A stretch of 64,000 bases of DNA. Source: Pontibacter virosus (GTDB taxonomy: Bacteria > Bacteroidota > Bacteroidia > Cytophagales > Hymenobacteraceae). How positions within the stretch are numbered: the first letter of the stretch is position 1; every line of letters starts with the position of its first letter. The stretch spans positions 124,001 to 188,000 of the forward strand of contig NZ_QEKI01000004.1 of NCBI RefSeq assembly GCF_003096355.1, written 5' to 3'. Below the pieces are notes generated by a model, which made no database searches, was not told the origin of the DNA, and saw only the letters and a program-made list of their open reading frames with translations. Shown one piece after another: positions 8,788 to 18,219 of the stretch. The position numbers and the translations under genes are program-made.

Positions 8788-10151
8788 CTTGATTTTACTC
8801 TGGATGGATTATTTAAAGCTGAACGGTTCCCAGAATAAAGAAATGTGATTAAATAATCCAAGAAACCACTAGGATTATGTTTGATGTCAGTACCATATTG
8901 ATTATAAAAATCGTAGCCTAACTGATTTGAGTAATAGTCTTGATGATCCATTCCGCTCTCATTCAAAGCTACCCACTGCAACATCTCTACACTATTCCCA
9001 ACTACCGCTCCGTAATAACCAATAACTAGCATATGTCTCAAGTCAATTACGGCACTAGGCACTAGTGGATCAGTAATGTAGCGAATGTTAGGACCTCCAG
9101 GCTGAGAATGCCACAAAGTTATACTTAAATCTCCTCTCTGAGATATTATTTGATCACGTGTAAGACCAAAGTTTTGATTCACGAAATCATTCAAGTCTCG
9201 TGTAGGATCATTATGAAAATTAGATAGTTGATTGCAATTTAAATCTTCTGGATCTAATTCTGGTACCTCTGCAGGTGTAAATGTTTCAGGGGCTGGAGTC
9301 ATTTCACCATCTCCTGGGTTAGAAGGTCCGCCGGGATCTCCACCGCTAGATCCTCCAGGTCCTTCACCTCCACCTGAAGGAACACCTGGATTGTAAGTAC
9401 CTGATGAACAGTCTGTATCAAAATAAGAGTATGACAAATACCATTCTGTATTATTACCACAGCCACTTACCCCACTTGGATAAGAGCAACCACCGCCTTC
9501 AACATTTCCAGAAGTGTAGGTAATTGTCAATCCACTATCACAACTCCCACCCCAACTACATACTTGTGAAGTAGTACAAGCAGTTGCCATTATTTCACCA
9601 TTCGCCCCCTTATCGCCTTTTCGAGAAATTTTACCACCTTTATACTTTAGAAGCGATACTTTATTAAATTTTAAATCATTAACTAGAACAGTTCCAGTAA
9701 AACTATTGAAATTAAATGGTTTTTGACTATGATCTGGGTTGTCAGAAATATAAGTAACTATAAAATATTCAGTACTCCTACTGCTTTCAACAAATACGAT
9801 AAACTTTCTAAAACCTTGAACTTTTATCTCTTTTTTACCAATATCTATTTTATTTTCATCTAAGCTTGGAGTTAGCGGCACATAAGTAGTAACTACTGTA
9901 TCTATTCGGTAAGAGTAACCGGCCCAATGAGCTTTCCAATACAAAATACTATCACCGCTAAAAAAATTTTCGGATAAAAATTCATTATAACCTTTTCCCT
10001 CAAAGCTTTCTCTCAAAGCGTTCAAATGATCATTACCTACTGCTTGAGTCGAGTCTGTTTTAAGTTCGAGGGTATCAATATCATCTTTATGACATCCATA
10101 TAAATAAATATCATTAAAAATGAAAACAAAAACTGAAGTTGTTTCATACAC
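8778..10151 (-). CDS. Large hypothetical lipoprotein with Gly/Pro-rich linker, possible frameshift at N-terminus
   Basis: The open frame of 457 codons begins with GTG at 10149-10151, but its N-terminus (VYETTSVFVFIFNDIYLYGC) is a poor signal peptide. An ATG at 10147 in another frame reads MKQLQFLFSFLMIFIY, an excellent one, and would join GCHKDD if two bases of the TATAT near 10097-10102 were absent; a frameshift or sequencing error is therefore likely. Residues 25-190 are beta-rich. About 195-245 is Cys-rich (CTTSQVCSWGGSCDSG, GGGCSYPSG). About 255-300 is a Gly/Pro/Ser linker. The C-terminal 150 residues form a separate domain with VIDLRHMLVIGYYG and SNQLGYDFYNQYG. I do not recognise the family. 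The linker-plus-end-domain layout could suit a secreted effector. Confidence 0.7.
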   Translation of the reverse strand: MYETTSVFVFIFNDIYLYGCHKDDIDTLELKTDSTQAVGNDHLNALRESFEGKGYNEFLSENFFSGDSILYWKAHWAGYSYRIDTVVTTYVPLTPSLDENKIDIGKKEIKVQGFRKFIVFVESSRSTEYFIVTYISDNPDHSQKPFNFNSFTGTVLVNDLKFNKVSLLKYKGGKISRKGDKGANGEIMATACTTSQVCSWGGSCDSGLTITYTSGNVEGGGCSYPSGVSGCGNNTEWYLSYSYFDTDCSSGTYNPGVPSGGGEGPGGSSGGDPGGPSNPGDGEMTPAPETFTPAEVPELDPEDLNCNQLSNFHNDPTRDLNDFVNQNFGLTRDQIISQRGDLSITLWHSQPGGPNIRYITDPLVPSAVIDLRHMLVIGYYGAVVGNSVEMLQWVALNESGMDHQDYYSNQLGYDFYNQYGTDIKHNPSGFLDYLITFLYSGNRSALNNPSRVKSRCP

Positions 10152-10381
10152 TTCTCTTATTTAGATTAAATATAAAATTCAAAACACATTAATATATCCA
10201 CTTAAATGAATGCCTATGCAATATATATAACCTATTAAATATAGAATAAGAATATATTGACAGATAAGTAACTATAATTTTTTTAATTTTTATTATAATC
10301 TATCAAATCCATACTCTTTTTTTTTAAATTTGATCTAAATTATATTAGGATTTTAATCACAAAAAGTAACATATTAAAACT
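10152..10381. other. Very AT-rich intergenic region between divergent genes
   Basis: These 230 bases are mostly A and T, with many TATAT and TTTTTAAA runs, and contain no gene and no AGGTATA site. They separate the AT-rich cassette (minus) from the next gene (plus) and probably hold both promoters; no single TAnnTTTG can be chosen with confidence. Confidence 0.6.
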
Positions 10382-10897
10382 ATGAGAATTGTCATTGCCT
10401 GGATTCTGGCTGCCGTATTCCTGTTTGCAGCCGTTTATTTCTACTGGAAGAAAAATGATGCCGAAAGCCGCTTGCGCATAGCCGATAACAAACTAGCCGA
10501 GACCGGTCAGCAACTGGAGCAAGAGACGGCTGAAACGGATTCTCTTGAGGATATGATGCTGCCGCCTGACACCATGAGCGTCGTGCCTCCGAGCGGTGTG
10601 GAGTTTGTGGATGAGATGGGTAGCCTGAGCGAGAGCGACATACAAAAGCTACGCAAAAAAGGCCTGCGCAATCCAGAAGTGGACCTGATGAACGACTTGA
10701 ACCGCAAGCAAGGGCAGCTTATACCTAAAGAGGGCGTAGTAGGCGGCACGATGACCATCCGCGACAGCCGCATCCTGAACGACCGCTACGCCATGGCTTA
10801 TTATGAAGACGGCCACATCGGCGGCTATATGATCTTGAAATACGAAGTAAACAACGGCAATATCACCTGGAGAGTAGTCGATAGCTCCAATTTGTAG
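10382..10897 (+). CDS. Hypothetical membrane-anchored protein
   Basis: The 171-residue product has one N-terminal membrane helix (IVIAWILAAVFLFAAVYFYW, residues 3-22). A short coiled-coil-prone stretch follows (SRLRIADNKLAETGQQLEQE), then an acidic, Pro-containing linker and a globular end (about 110-171) with RDSRILNDRYAMAYYEDGH and GGYMILKYEV. I do not recognise the family. Base composition returns to the window average here, in contrast to the AT-rich gap directly upstream. The next gene starts 51 bases downstream on the same strand and may be co-transcribed. Confidence 0.75.
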   Translation: MRIVIAWILAAVFLFAAVYFYWKKNDAESRLRIADNKLAETGQQLEQETAETDSLEDMMLPPDTMSVVPPSGVEFVDEMGSLSESDIQKLRKKGLRNPEVDLMNDLNRKQGQLIPKEGVVGGTMTIRDSRILNDRYAMAYYEDGHIGGYMILKYEVNNGNITWRVVDSSNL

Positions 10898-10947
10898 CCT
10901 TCTGCACGATATTTGAGTATAGGGAAACAGGTATAAACCAAAGCACT

Positions 10948-11544
10948 ATGACGCCACTTTCCTTCCTGTTTCCTATACTCTTTTCTTTCATCCTGAGTCA
11001 AGACAGTAATTTGCAATTGGGTCAGGATCTCAGCAAAGACTCCAAGATATTGGCCAACACTTCGGTCTTTATCAGCGATAACGCTACGCTGAGCCCCTCC
11101 ATGCGGACCGTCGAAAGCGACCTGGAACTGTTCTATGTGATGGCCAGCATCAACCTTTCACAAAGTAAATACAGTGCCCGGCAGCAAGGCAAACACCATG
11201 TGCAGACCTGGCGTTTCAACGAGGGAAATATCAAGGCTATTCACCAGATCGAAACCACTATGGCGCTCGATACGGTTGTCACGCAGCGCTACCTCGAGAA
11301 CCGGGCACCGACGCAGCAGCGCATCCAAAACAATTTCAAATTCCGCACCTACGCCGTTTCTACCGCAGATGCCCTTATCAAACTCTACTATCTCACTGAA
11401 GATGAGCAAGGCTTGCTCGAATACAAAATCGACGATCGCCACGTGGAACTCGTGTATCCGAAGAAGAAAGTAGGCCTGAGCGATCTGATACCAAAAGTGA
11501 AAGATGAATTGGATCAGTTAGTAGTAGCGTTGAGCAAGCAATAA
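10948..11544 (+). CDS. Hypothetical secreted protein
   Basis: A 198-residue protein with a hydrophobic N-terminus (LSFLFPILFSFILSQ) that looks like a signal peptide. The rest has no motif I can name; it contains VQTWRFNEGNIKAIHQIE, AVSTADALIKLYYLTEDEQGLLEYKIDD and a Lys-rich end region (YPKKKVGLSDLIPKVKDELDQL). The pattern of strands and short helices suggests a small soluble periplasmic domain. It follows the membrane-anchored gene at 10382 on the same strand, and a hairpin at 11551-11580 follows it. Confidence 0.72.
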   Translation: MTPLSFLFPILFSFILSQDSNLQLGQDLSKDSKILANTSVFISDNATLSPSMRTVESDLELFYVMASINLSQSKYSARQQGKHHVQTWRFNEGNIKAIHQIETTMALDTVVTQRYLENRAPTQQRIQNNFKFRTYAVSTADALIKLYYLTEDEQGLLEYKIDDRHVELVYPKKKVGLSDLIPKVKDELDQLVVALSKQ

Positions 11545-11550
11545 AACAAC

Positions 11551-11580
11551 AGCGGCCGTTCCCTCACGAGAACGGCCGCT
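11551..11580. terminator. Hairpin between convergent genes
   Basis: Perfect arms AGCGGCCGTT (11551-11560) and AACGGCCGCT (11571-11580). There is only a short T-rich tail on either strand. It separates the plus-strand gene ending at 11544 from the end of valS at 11602, so it may serve both. Confidence 0.65.
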
Positions 11581-11601
11581 GCCATTTATAAAAGCTATAC
11601 C

Positions 11602-14229
11602 TTACAGTGAGGCCAGACTCTGCTCAATCGCATGAATCTTGGCTTCGGCATCTGCTTGCTTCTTGCGCTCGTTGGCAATCACTGTTTCCGGGGCACCGCT
11701 TACAAAGCGCTCGTTACTAAGCTTCTTCACCACTGAGTTCAGAAAGCCTCTGGTGTACTCTAGCTCCTTCTCCAAACGCTCCCGCTCAGCTTCCACATCA
11801 ATGTTGCCCTCCATTGGGATGAAGAACTCGTCGCCGGCCTCTACGAAGCTGATAGCGCCTTCTACGTTCTCCTGCACAAGGGTTATTTCGTTGATGTTGG
11901 CCAGCTTGCGGATGATGCTGATGAACTTATCGTACCCGTCCTGGTTCATCACCTTGATCGCCAAATCAAGCGATTTGTTCGGTGATATGTTCTTCGAGTT
12001 ACGAATGTTGCGGATAGCAGCTACGATTTTGAGTACGCTCTCCATTTTCTCCGTCAGTTCCTTGTCGAACTTGTCCTGCTTTGGCCATGGAGCCACAATC
12101 AGGTACTCCTTGTCTTTGCGCTCTTTCAGGTCTTGCCAGATCTCTTCAGTAATGAATGGCATGAACGGATGCAGCACTTTCAGGATCTTCTCAAGGTATA
12201 CGATGGTCGTATCGAGCGTCTGCTTGTCGATCGGCTGCTGGTAGGCGGGCTTGATCATCTCAAGATAGCTTGAACAGAAGTCGTCCCATACCAGTTTGTA
12301 CACAGTCAGCAAAGCGTCCGAAATACGGAATTTGCTGAAGTGGTCTTCTAGCTGCACGAAGGCCTCGTTGAAACGGGAGTCGAACCACTGCATGGCCGTT
12401 TCGTTCGGGCACGGCAGGTTCTCGTCCACTTCCCAACCTTTGATCAGGCGGTAAGCATTCCAGATCTTGTTGCTGAAGTTACGGCCCTGCTCCACCAGTT
12501 TTTCGTCGAACAAGAGGTCGTTACCAGCCGGCGAACTGAAGAGCATACCGGCACGCACGCCGTCAGCGCCGTACTGGTCGATCAGATCGAGTGGGTCTGG
12601 TGAGTTGCCCAGCGATTTGGACATTTTACGGCCCTGCGCATCACGCACGATACCGGTTAGGTATACATTGCGGAACGGCGCTTCCCTGCGGAACTCGTAA
12701 CCGGCCATGATCATACGCGCTACCCAGAAGAACAAAATCTCCGGAGCCGTCACCAGGTCATTGGTCGGATAGTAGTACAGGATGTCTTTGTTGTCCGGGT
12801 CTTTGAAACCGTCGAAAACTGAGATCGGCCACAGCCACGACGAAAACCAGGTATCGAGTACGTCATCGTCCTGGCGCAGGTCTTCGACTTGCAGATTCGC
12901 GTTGCCGCTTTGCTTACGGGCCAGTTCCAGTGCGTCTTCAGGCGTGGTTGCTACTACAAATGAGCCGTCTGGCAGGTAGTAGGCAGGTATACGCTGTCCC
13001 CACCACAGCTGGCGCGAGATACACCAGTCGCGGATGCCCTCCATCCAGGAGCGGTACATGTTCTTGAACTTCGGCGGGTGCAGGCGAATCTCGTCGTTCA
13101 TTACGGCGTCGAGGGCTGGTTTGGCCATCTCCTCCATCTTGCACCACCACTGCATCGACAAGCGTGGCTCAATTACGGCGCCCGTACGCTCCGATGTTTG
13201 CAGCACACTTGCATACTCATCTACCTTCACCAGCAAACCAGCTTCCTGCAGGTCTTTCACGATGTTGCGACGCGCCACGAAGCGGTCCTGACCAACGTAT
13301 AGCTGCGCCTTTTCATTCAGCGTACCGTCGTCGTTCAGGATGTCGATGGTCGGCAGGTTGTGCTTCTGGCCCAGTTCGTAGTCGTTCAGGTCATGCGCCG
13401 GCGTCACTTTCAGGGCACCCGTACCGAACTCAATCGACACGTACTCGTCCAGAATTACCGGGATTTCCTTGCCGAGCAAAGGTATACGCACGGACTTGCC
13501 ATGTAAATGGGTATAGCGCTCGTCGTTCGGGTTCACCGCCACAGCTACGTCGGCCATGATCGTTTCCGGACGTGAGGTCGCTACGGTGATGTACGTTGGC
13601 TCTGCGCCACCCACTACTTCGTAGTTCAGGTGGTACATTTTGGCCATGGTGTCTTTGGGCACCACTTCTTCATCCGAAAGGGCAGTACGACCCAGCGGAT
13701 CCCAGTTCACCATGCGCACACCGCGGTAGATCTGGCCTTTGCGGTATAAGTCCACAAACACCTCGATCACGGCTGCGCTCAGATCGTCTTCCATCGTAAA
13801 GCGGGTACGGTCCCAGTCGCAGGAAGCGCCCAGTTTCTTGAGCTGCTCCAGGATGATGCCGCCGTACTTCTCTTTCCACTCCCAGGCATAGGTTAGGAAC
13901 TCCTCGCGGGAAATATCTTTCTTCTCAATGCCTCTTTCCTTGAGCATGGCCACTACTTTCGCCTCCGTGGCGATGGAAGCGTGGTCGGTGCCCGGTACCC
14001 AGCAAGCCTCCTTGCCCTTCATGCGCGCGCGGCGAATCAGCACATCCTGAATCGTGTTGTTGAGCATGTGGCCCATGTGCAGCACGCCCGTCACGTTTGG
14101 CGGCGGGATCACGATGGTGTAAGGCTCCTTTTTCGGGTTAGGCGTAGAACGGAAAAAGCCGCGCTGCATCCAGCTGCTGTACCACTTCTCCTCTACTTCT
14201 CTGGGGTTATATTTCGTTGAAATCGACAT
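11602..14229 (-). CDS. valS: Valine--tRNA ligase
   Basis: This class I aminoacyl-tRNA synthetase charges tRNA(Val) with valine. The chosen ATG (14227-14229) gives 875 residues starting [16 protein letters not shown], where homologues begin; the frame extends 13 codons further upstream without support. The HIGH-type motif is in [18 protein letters not shown] (about residue 45), the editing (CP1) domain spans about 200-400, and KMSKS is in [16 protein letters not shown] (about 530). An anticodon-binding domain follows. The C-terminal 65 residues form the Val-specific coiled coil ([17 protein letters not shown]). All expected parts are present. A TAATTTTG promoter element lies about 50 bases upstream. 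Confidence 0.97.
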   Translation of the reverse strand: MSISTKYNPREVEEKWYSSWMQRGFFRSTPNPKKEPYTIVIPPPNVTGVLHMGHMLNNTIQDVLIRRARMKGKEACWVPGTDHASIATEAKVVAMLKERGIEKKDISREEFLTYAWEWKEKYGGIILEQLKKLGASCDWDRTRFTMEDDLSAAVIEVFVDLYRKGQIYRGVRMVNWDPLGRTALSDEEVVPKDTMAKMYHLNYEVVGGAEPTYITVATSRPETIMADVAVAVNPNDERYTHLHGKSVRIPLLGKEIPVILDEYVSIEFGTGALKVTPAHDLNDYELGQKHNLPTIDILNDDGTLNEKAQLYVGQDRFVARRNIVKDLQEAGLLVKVDEYASVLQTSERTGAVIEPRLSMQWWCKMEEMAKPALDAVMNDEIRLHPPKFKNMYRSWMEGIRDWCISRQLWWGQRIPAYYLPDGSFVVATTPEDALELARKQSGNANLQVEDLRQDDDVLDTWFSSWLWPISVFDGFKDPDNKDILYYYPTNDLVTAPEILFFWVARMIMAGYEFRREAPFRNVYLTGIVRDAQGRKMSKSLGNSPDPLDLIDQYGADGVRAGMLFSSPAGNDLLFDEKLVEQGRNFSNKIWNAYRLIKGWEVDENLPCPNETAMQWFDSRFNEAFVQLEDHFSKFRISDALLTVYKLVWDDFCSSYLEMIKPAYQQPIDKQTLDTTIVYLEKILKVLHPFMPFITEEIWQDLKERKDKEYLIVAPWPKQDKFDKELTEKMESVLKIVAAIRNIRNSKNISPNKSLDLAIKVMNQDGYDKFISIIRKLANINEITLVQENVEGAISFVEAGDEFFIPMEGNIDVEAERERLEKELEYTRGFLNSVVKKLSNERFVSGAPETVIANERKKQADAEAKIHAIEQSLASL

Positions 14230-14275
14230 CTTATACTGGTTTATTCTGCTTTTCGCGCTAAAAGGCAAAATTAGG

Positions 14276-14283
14276 GATTTTGC
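14276..14283 (-). promoter_or_regulatory. Predicted -7 element for valS
   Basis: On the minus strand it reads TAATTTTG, matching TAnnTTTG, 47 bases before the valS ATG. Its position within the frame extension supports the shorter valS start. Confidence 0.5.
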
Positions 14284-14528
14284 CGTAATTGTTGATTGCT
14301 AATTGCTGATTGTTATTGGCTATTCCTGAATTTGCTCAATCCAGAAGCTTGCAGGTATAGACTAGGTGTAGTGCCCTATGTTCCAACAGAGATCTATACC
14401 TGGTGCTCTCAACCAAAGCCTTTTCTCATTCCGGCCATTGGCAGAAATGCATCAAGAGCTTTCAATTCCTGGGTTAACAGCACGGAGGGCTTCCTCTATA
14501 CCTGCGCAGTGAAAAACTGCCTATTACC

Positions 14529-15101
14529 TTACTCGACTCGGATATCATACCTGGTAAGCAAGCCCGCCAGACCATTTTGCGAAAACTTCGCTTTTTTAAT
14601 GTTGTTCAGTTCCGGATCGATGATGTAGTTGTAAGCCGTGACCAGATCAGCTTCGCTCAGGTTGGTGCGCTCAAAAACAGATCCGGCAAGGTCCGTATTG
14701 TCAAACTTCGCCTTTGTGAGCGTGGCTTGCTCGAACACAGCGTTTTTCAAGGAACAATCTATAAAATGTGTTTTCGGCATTTTACGCCTTAGAAAAGAGG
14801 TATAGTCCATCAGGCAGCTCACGAAACCGACTGTGAACAGAAACTCCTCACTCTCTCCGAAGTTTATACCTGTGAGCTTGCACTCCTTAAAGGTTACGTT
14901 GTTCAGAGTTGCCCCACGCAGCTTCAGCATGGCCAGGTTGCAGCCAATGAACTCGCAGTCGGTGAAGCGGTTGCTGGAGAAATCGCCGTTTGAGAAATCG
15001 CAGTTCTTGAAGATGCAGTCCTCAAACTCTCTGCCTTTGATGGCTTTGTTTGGGTAGATGATCTTTTCGAACGTCTTGTCCTGGTGCAGTTGCTCTTCCA
15101 T
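14529..15101 (-). CDS. Pentapeptide-repeat protein
   Basis: The 190-residue product is built of pentapeptide repeats of the A(D/N)LXX type, in two blocks: about 25-80 (FEDCIFKNCDFSNGDFSSNR ... CNLAMLKLRGATLNNVTFKE) and about 105-155 (THFIDCSLKNAVFEQATL ... NTDLAGSVFERTNLSEADL). A non-repeat insert lies around residues 85-105. Such repeats fold into a right-handed beta-helix. The length and two-block layout are close to those of Qnr/McbG-type proteins that protect DNA gyrase, but most pentapeptide proteins have no known target, so only the fold is assigned. The gene is monocistronic. Confidence 0.85.
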   Translation of the reverse strand: MEEQLHQDKTFEKIIYPNKAIKGREFEDCIFKNCDFSNGDFSSNRFTDCEFIGCNLAMLKLRGATLNNVTFKECKLTGINFGESEEFLFTVGFVSCLMDYTSFLRRKMPKTHFIDCSLKNAVFEQATLTKAKFDNTDLAGSVFERTNLSEADLVTAYNYIIDPELNNIKKAKFSQNGLAGLLTRYDIRVE

Positions 15102-15124
15102 GGGTATTTCAGGTAAACGAAAAT

Positions 15125-15155
15125 AAAAAAACCTGCCGTTAAAGACAGGTTTTTT
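15125..15155 (-). terminator. Terminator after the ferredoxin gene
   Basis: AAAAAACCTG (15125-15134) pairs with CAGGTTTTTT (15146-15155), giving T runs on both strands. It lies 24 bases past the ferredoxin stop on the minus strand. Confidence 0.75.
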
Positions 15156-15178
15156 GTGCTTTTGGTGTTGGTTATACC

Positions 15179-15550
<372 letters not shown>

Positions 15551-15554
15551 TTAG

Positions 15555-15562
15555 TACTTTTG
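15555..15562 (+). promoter_or_regulatory. Predicted -7 element for the LuxC-like gene
   Basis: TACTTTTG matches TAnnTTTG, with a leader of about 70 bases before the ATG at 15638. A minus-strand TAATTTTG at 15582-15589 would drive the ferredoxin gene, so the two promoters face away from each other and overlap. Confidence 0.5.
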
Positions 15563-15581
15563 TATCGCTTTATTTACCGAA

Positions 15582-15589
15582 CAAAATTA
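15582..15589 (-). promoter_or_regulatory. Predicted -7 element for the ferredoxin gene
   Basis: On the minus strand it reads TAATTTTG, about 53 bases before the ferredoxin ATG at 15529. Confidence 0.45.
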
Positions 15590-15637
15590 GGAACATTAAG
15601 TATCCTTATCAAATAATTTTTAACACAGCGGCTAGCC

Positions 15638-16648
15638 ATGACATTAGAGAACAGAATCGAAGCTTTTGTGAAGTTGGGGAAGCAACTGCAGGACATGACG
15701 CCGGAAGAGCGCAAGGCATTGTCCTTGATTGCCCAGGCCAAAAACCCGTGGTTTGACGAGAACAATGTTTCCGCTGCCCTGCAGGGCATCACCACCCTGC
15801 TCGATGAACAGTATCTCCGTGAATGGCTTTACCCGTACCACCTCAAACAGGTTACACCTAAAAAAGTTGGCGTTGTCATGGCGGGCAACATCCCAATGGT
15901 CGGTTTCCATGATTTTCTGTCGGTTTTGCTGAGCGGACACTTCCTGTTGGCCAAGCTGAGTTCGGACGATGATGTGCTCATGCGTCGCCTTGCCAGCATG
16001 CTGGTAGGTATAGAGCCGGCCTTTGCCAATCATTTTGAGTTCGTGGACATGCTCAAAGAAGCCGATGCCATCATCGCGACGGGCTCCGACAACACGGCCC
16101 GCTACTTTGAGTACTATTTCGCCAAGCGCCCACACATCATCCGGAAGAACCGCACCAGCATAGGTATACTCACCGGCCATGAAGAAGCCGAAGACCTACG
16201 TGCCCTGGGCAACGACATCTTCCAGTATTATGGTTTAGGCTGTCGCAACGTTTCCAAGGTATACGTACCCGAGGGCTATACCTTTGACAAGCTGTACGAG
16301 GCCAACGAGCACCACAAAACGATTCTAGTCCATCATAAATACCAGAACAACTACGACTACAACAAGTCGATCCTGCTCGTCAACCGCGTGCCCCATTTTG
16401 ACAACGGCTTCCTGCTGGTACAAGAGAGTTCCCAATTGGTATCCCCTATTTCAGTGCTTTTTTACGAGACTTTCACCTCCCTCCCCGACCTGCGCCACAA
16501 ACTAGCCGACGTGAAAGAAAAGACACAGTGCGTAGTTTCCGCGCACGGCTGGCTAGAGGGCAGCATACCTTTCGGCGATGCCCAATGCCCCATGCCGTGG
16601 GATTATGCTGATGGCGTGGATACGATGGCGTTTTTGCAAGGGCTGTAG
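15638..16648 (+). CDS. Acyl-CoA reductase (LuxC-like)
   Basis: This 336-residue protein belongs to the LuxC/aldehyde-dehydrogenase superfamily, which reduces acyl thioesters to aldehydes with NADPH. Visible features are the dinucleotide-binding stretch VGVVMAGNIPMVGFHDFLSVLLSG (about 76-100), ATGSDNTARYFEYYF (about 148-162), and the catalytic-cysteine region FQYYGLGCRNVSKVYVPEG (Cys near residue 201). It is shorter than marine LuxC (about 480) but matches the short form common in Bacteroidota. No luxA/B/D/E-like genes lie nearby, so bioluminescence is not implied; a role in fatty aldehyde or lipid metabolism is inference. Confidence 0.88.
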   Translation: MTLENRIEAFVKLGKQLQDMTPEERKALSLIAQAKNPWFDENNVSAALQGITTLLDEQYLREWLYPYHLKQVTPKKVGVVMAGNIPMVGFHDFLSVLLSGHFLLAKLSSDDDVLMRRLASMLVGIEPAFANHFEFVDMLKEADAIIATGSDNTARYFEYYFAKRPHIIRKNRTSIGILTGHEEAEDLRALGNDIFQYYGLGCRNVSKVYVPEGYTFDKLYEANEHHKTILVHHKYQNNYDYNKSILLVNRVPHFDNGFLLVQESSQLVSPISVLFYETFTSLPDLRHKLADVKEKTQCVVSAHGWLEGSIPFGDAQCPMPWDYADGVDTMAFLQGL

Positions 16649-16749
16649 GTATAGCCTATGGCTGCTGAAACCGGCTCCTTCATAGAACCAAAATCACGGT
16701 GTGGCATGTTTTGTGGTTATAGGCCTGCCAACACTAAAATTTTACGACT

Positions 16750-17049
16750 ATGAAGAGGACCGAGAAGAGAGCCAGTCTAATCGAAAAAGAGCATATTCCG
16801 ATGCTCCATTTTAGTCACGAAGATGTGCTAAAAGACCCCACGGCCCGCAGTATACGCAACTACGAGGCAAATCGCGCTACCATCTTAGGCAACGCCTACC
16901 GCAATAAGGCTATCATCACCTTTTGTACTGAAGACGGCGATGTGAAGCAAGTAGAGACTACCGTTTGGTGCTACGACGACAATTTTGTACTACTAAAATC
17001 GGGGACGTTTCTACCACTAAAATCCATCCTAAAGATCGAGAACAGCTAA
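16750..17049 (+). CDS. Small conserved-looking hypothetical protein
   Basis: The 99-residue product has no signal peptide or membrane segment. A basic N-terminal part (MKRTEKRASLIEKEH) precedes a region with ARSIRNYEANRATILGNAYRNKAIITFCTEDGDVKQVETTVW, which looks like a compact alpha-beta fold, ending LPLKSILKIE. Its DNA composition is like its neighbours and the frame is followed by a good terminator, which supports a real gene. I cannot assign a function. Confidence 0.7.
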   Translation: MKRTEKRASLIEKEHIPMLHFSHEDVLKDPTARSIRNYEANRATILGNAYRNKAIITFCTEDGDVKQVETTVWCYDDNFVLLKSGTFLPLKSILKIENS

Positions 17050-17113
17050 TGGCGCAACGAACTACTCACCTAAAGCACCACTATCTCAGTAACCACAACA
17101 CGCATAAAGCATA

Positions 17114-17152
17114 ACAGCCCGCACACGAAGAGAAAACTTCGCTGCGGGCTGT
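17114..17152 (+). terminator. Terminator after the 99-residue gene
   Basis: ACAGCCCGC (17114-17122) pairs with GCGGGCTGT (17144-17152), with an inner GAAG/CTTC pairing and TTTT after. It lies 65 bases past the stop. Confidence 0.8.
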
Positions 17153-17201
17153 TTTGGTTATTTAGCTGCGGTATCATTTGACTGGACTAAAAACTATACC
17201 T

Positions 17202-17239
17202 GTACATGATTCGGACGGGTCGCAACCTGCCCCTACTGC
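17202..17239 (+). repeat. REP-like element with GTCGCGAC core, copy 2
   Basis: GTACATGATTCGGACGG then GTCGCAACCTGCCCCTAC matches copy 1 with a few changes, including one that breaks the central palindrome. It sits between a terminator and the end of the phosphorylase gene, followed by AACTCTCC words. Confidence 0.6.
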
Positions 17240-17292
17240 CAGTCCAAACTTTCTATTTCTCTAACTCTCCAACTCTCTAACTCCTAAACTTT

Positions 17293-18147
17293 CTAGATTC
17301 TCTCCAGCACTTTCACAATCAAACTATCGATCACCTCCTCAGCATTCGTGGCAAACTCCTGCGAAATACGGTTGGCTACAATGGCATTGAGCGATAACAT
17401 TTCGTGGCCCAGCAAACGACCCATGGCATAGTAGCCGGCTGTTTCCATTTCAAAATTCGTCAAACGGAAGTCGCACACCTTGAAGTTCTGGTATACCTGT
17501 AGCAAATCCGGATTGCGGAGGCCACCGCGGAGCACACGGCCTTGTGGGGCGTAGAAGCCCGGGCAGGTGAGTGTGTTACCCGGAATCATATCAAAGGCGA
17601 TCTTCTCGATCAGACTCCTGGAGCCGTTCACCACGTATGGGCGAAAACCAACACCCAATTGCTCTTGCAGGGCTTTCGAAATGCTTTGCTCATTTTCATC
17701 CTGCTCCAACGGATAAAACTCCATCAGTGAGTCCAGGCCTATACCGTGGTGCGATGCCAAGTGACTACCAAGCGGTATATCTGACTGCAGCGAACCCGAC
17801 GTACCGATGCGCACGATCTTCAGCGATATTTTCTCCTCATTAGGCTCACGCGACTGGAAATCAATGTTTACCAAGGCATCCAACTCGTTCATCAGGATGT
17901 CGATGTTGTCAGTACCCATACCTGTCGAGATGACGGTGAGGCGCTTGCCTTTATAGTAGCCCGTGTGGGTTACGAACTCCCGCTTTGTGATCTGAACCTC
18001 GATCTCGTCGAAATACTTGCTCACCATGGGTACGCGGTCGGGGTCGCCTACGGTGATGATGGTGTCTGAAATATGTTCCGGCTGTAGGTTGAGGTGGTAA
18101 ATGGTGCCGTTTTTATTGATGATCAGTTCTGATGCTGGAATTGCCAT
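17293..18147 (-). CDS. Nucleoside phosphorylase (uridine phosphorylase-like)
   Basis: The protein is 284 residues from the ATG at 18145-18147 (MAIPASELIINKNGTIYHL). The open frame runs 16 codons further upstream, but that part overlaps the terminator of trhO, so the shorter start is preferred. It belongs to the PNP/UDP family of enzymes that split nucleosides with phosphate. Visible motifs are TIITVGDPDRVPMVSKYFD near the N-terminus (phosphate-binding GDPxR), ISTGMGTDNIDILMNELDAL, IVRIGTSGSLQSDIPLG, and FEMETAGYYAMG (the base/ribose-binding ExE region). This combination is typical of uridine phosphorylase-type enzymes, but the base preference is not certain. Confidence 0.9.
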   Translation of the reverse strand: MAIPASELIINKNGTIYHLNLQPEHISDTIITVGDPDRVPMVSKYFDEIEVQITKREFVTHTGYYKGKRLTVISTGMGTDNIDILMNELDALVNIDFQSREPNEEKISLKIVRIGTSGSLQSDIPLGSHLASHHGIGLDSLMEFYPLEQDENEQSISKALQEQLGVGFRPYVVNGSRSLIEKIAFDMIPGNTLTCPGFYAPQGRVLRGGLRNPDLLQVYQNFKVCDFRLTNFEMETAGYYAMGRLLGHEMLSLNAIVANRISQEFATNAEEVIDSLIVKVLERI

Positions 18148-18171
18148 AGGATTGGTTATGTTAGAAACGAA

Positions 18172-18202
18172 GAAAAGCGTGGCCGATGAGCACACGCTTT
18201 TC
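18172..18202 (-). terminator. Terminator after trhO
   Basis: GAAAAGCGTG (18172-18181) pairs with CACGCTTTTC (18193-18202), followed on the minus strand by TTC-rich sequence. It lies 18 bases past the trhO stop. Confidence 0.75.
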
Positions 18203-18219
18203 CTTGCTTTAGAGAATAC

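Noticed and set aside
15638..16648. LuxC-like gene as evidence of a bioluminescence operon
   Set aside because: No luxA, luxB, luxD or luxE relatives flank it, and short LuxC-like reductases are common in non-luminous Bacteroidota.
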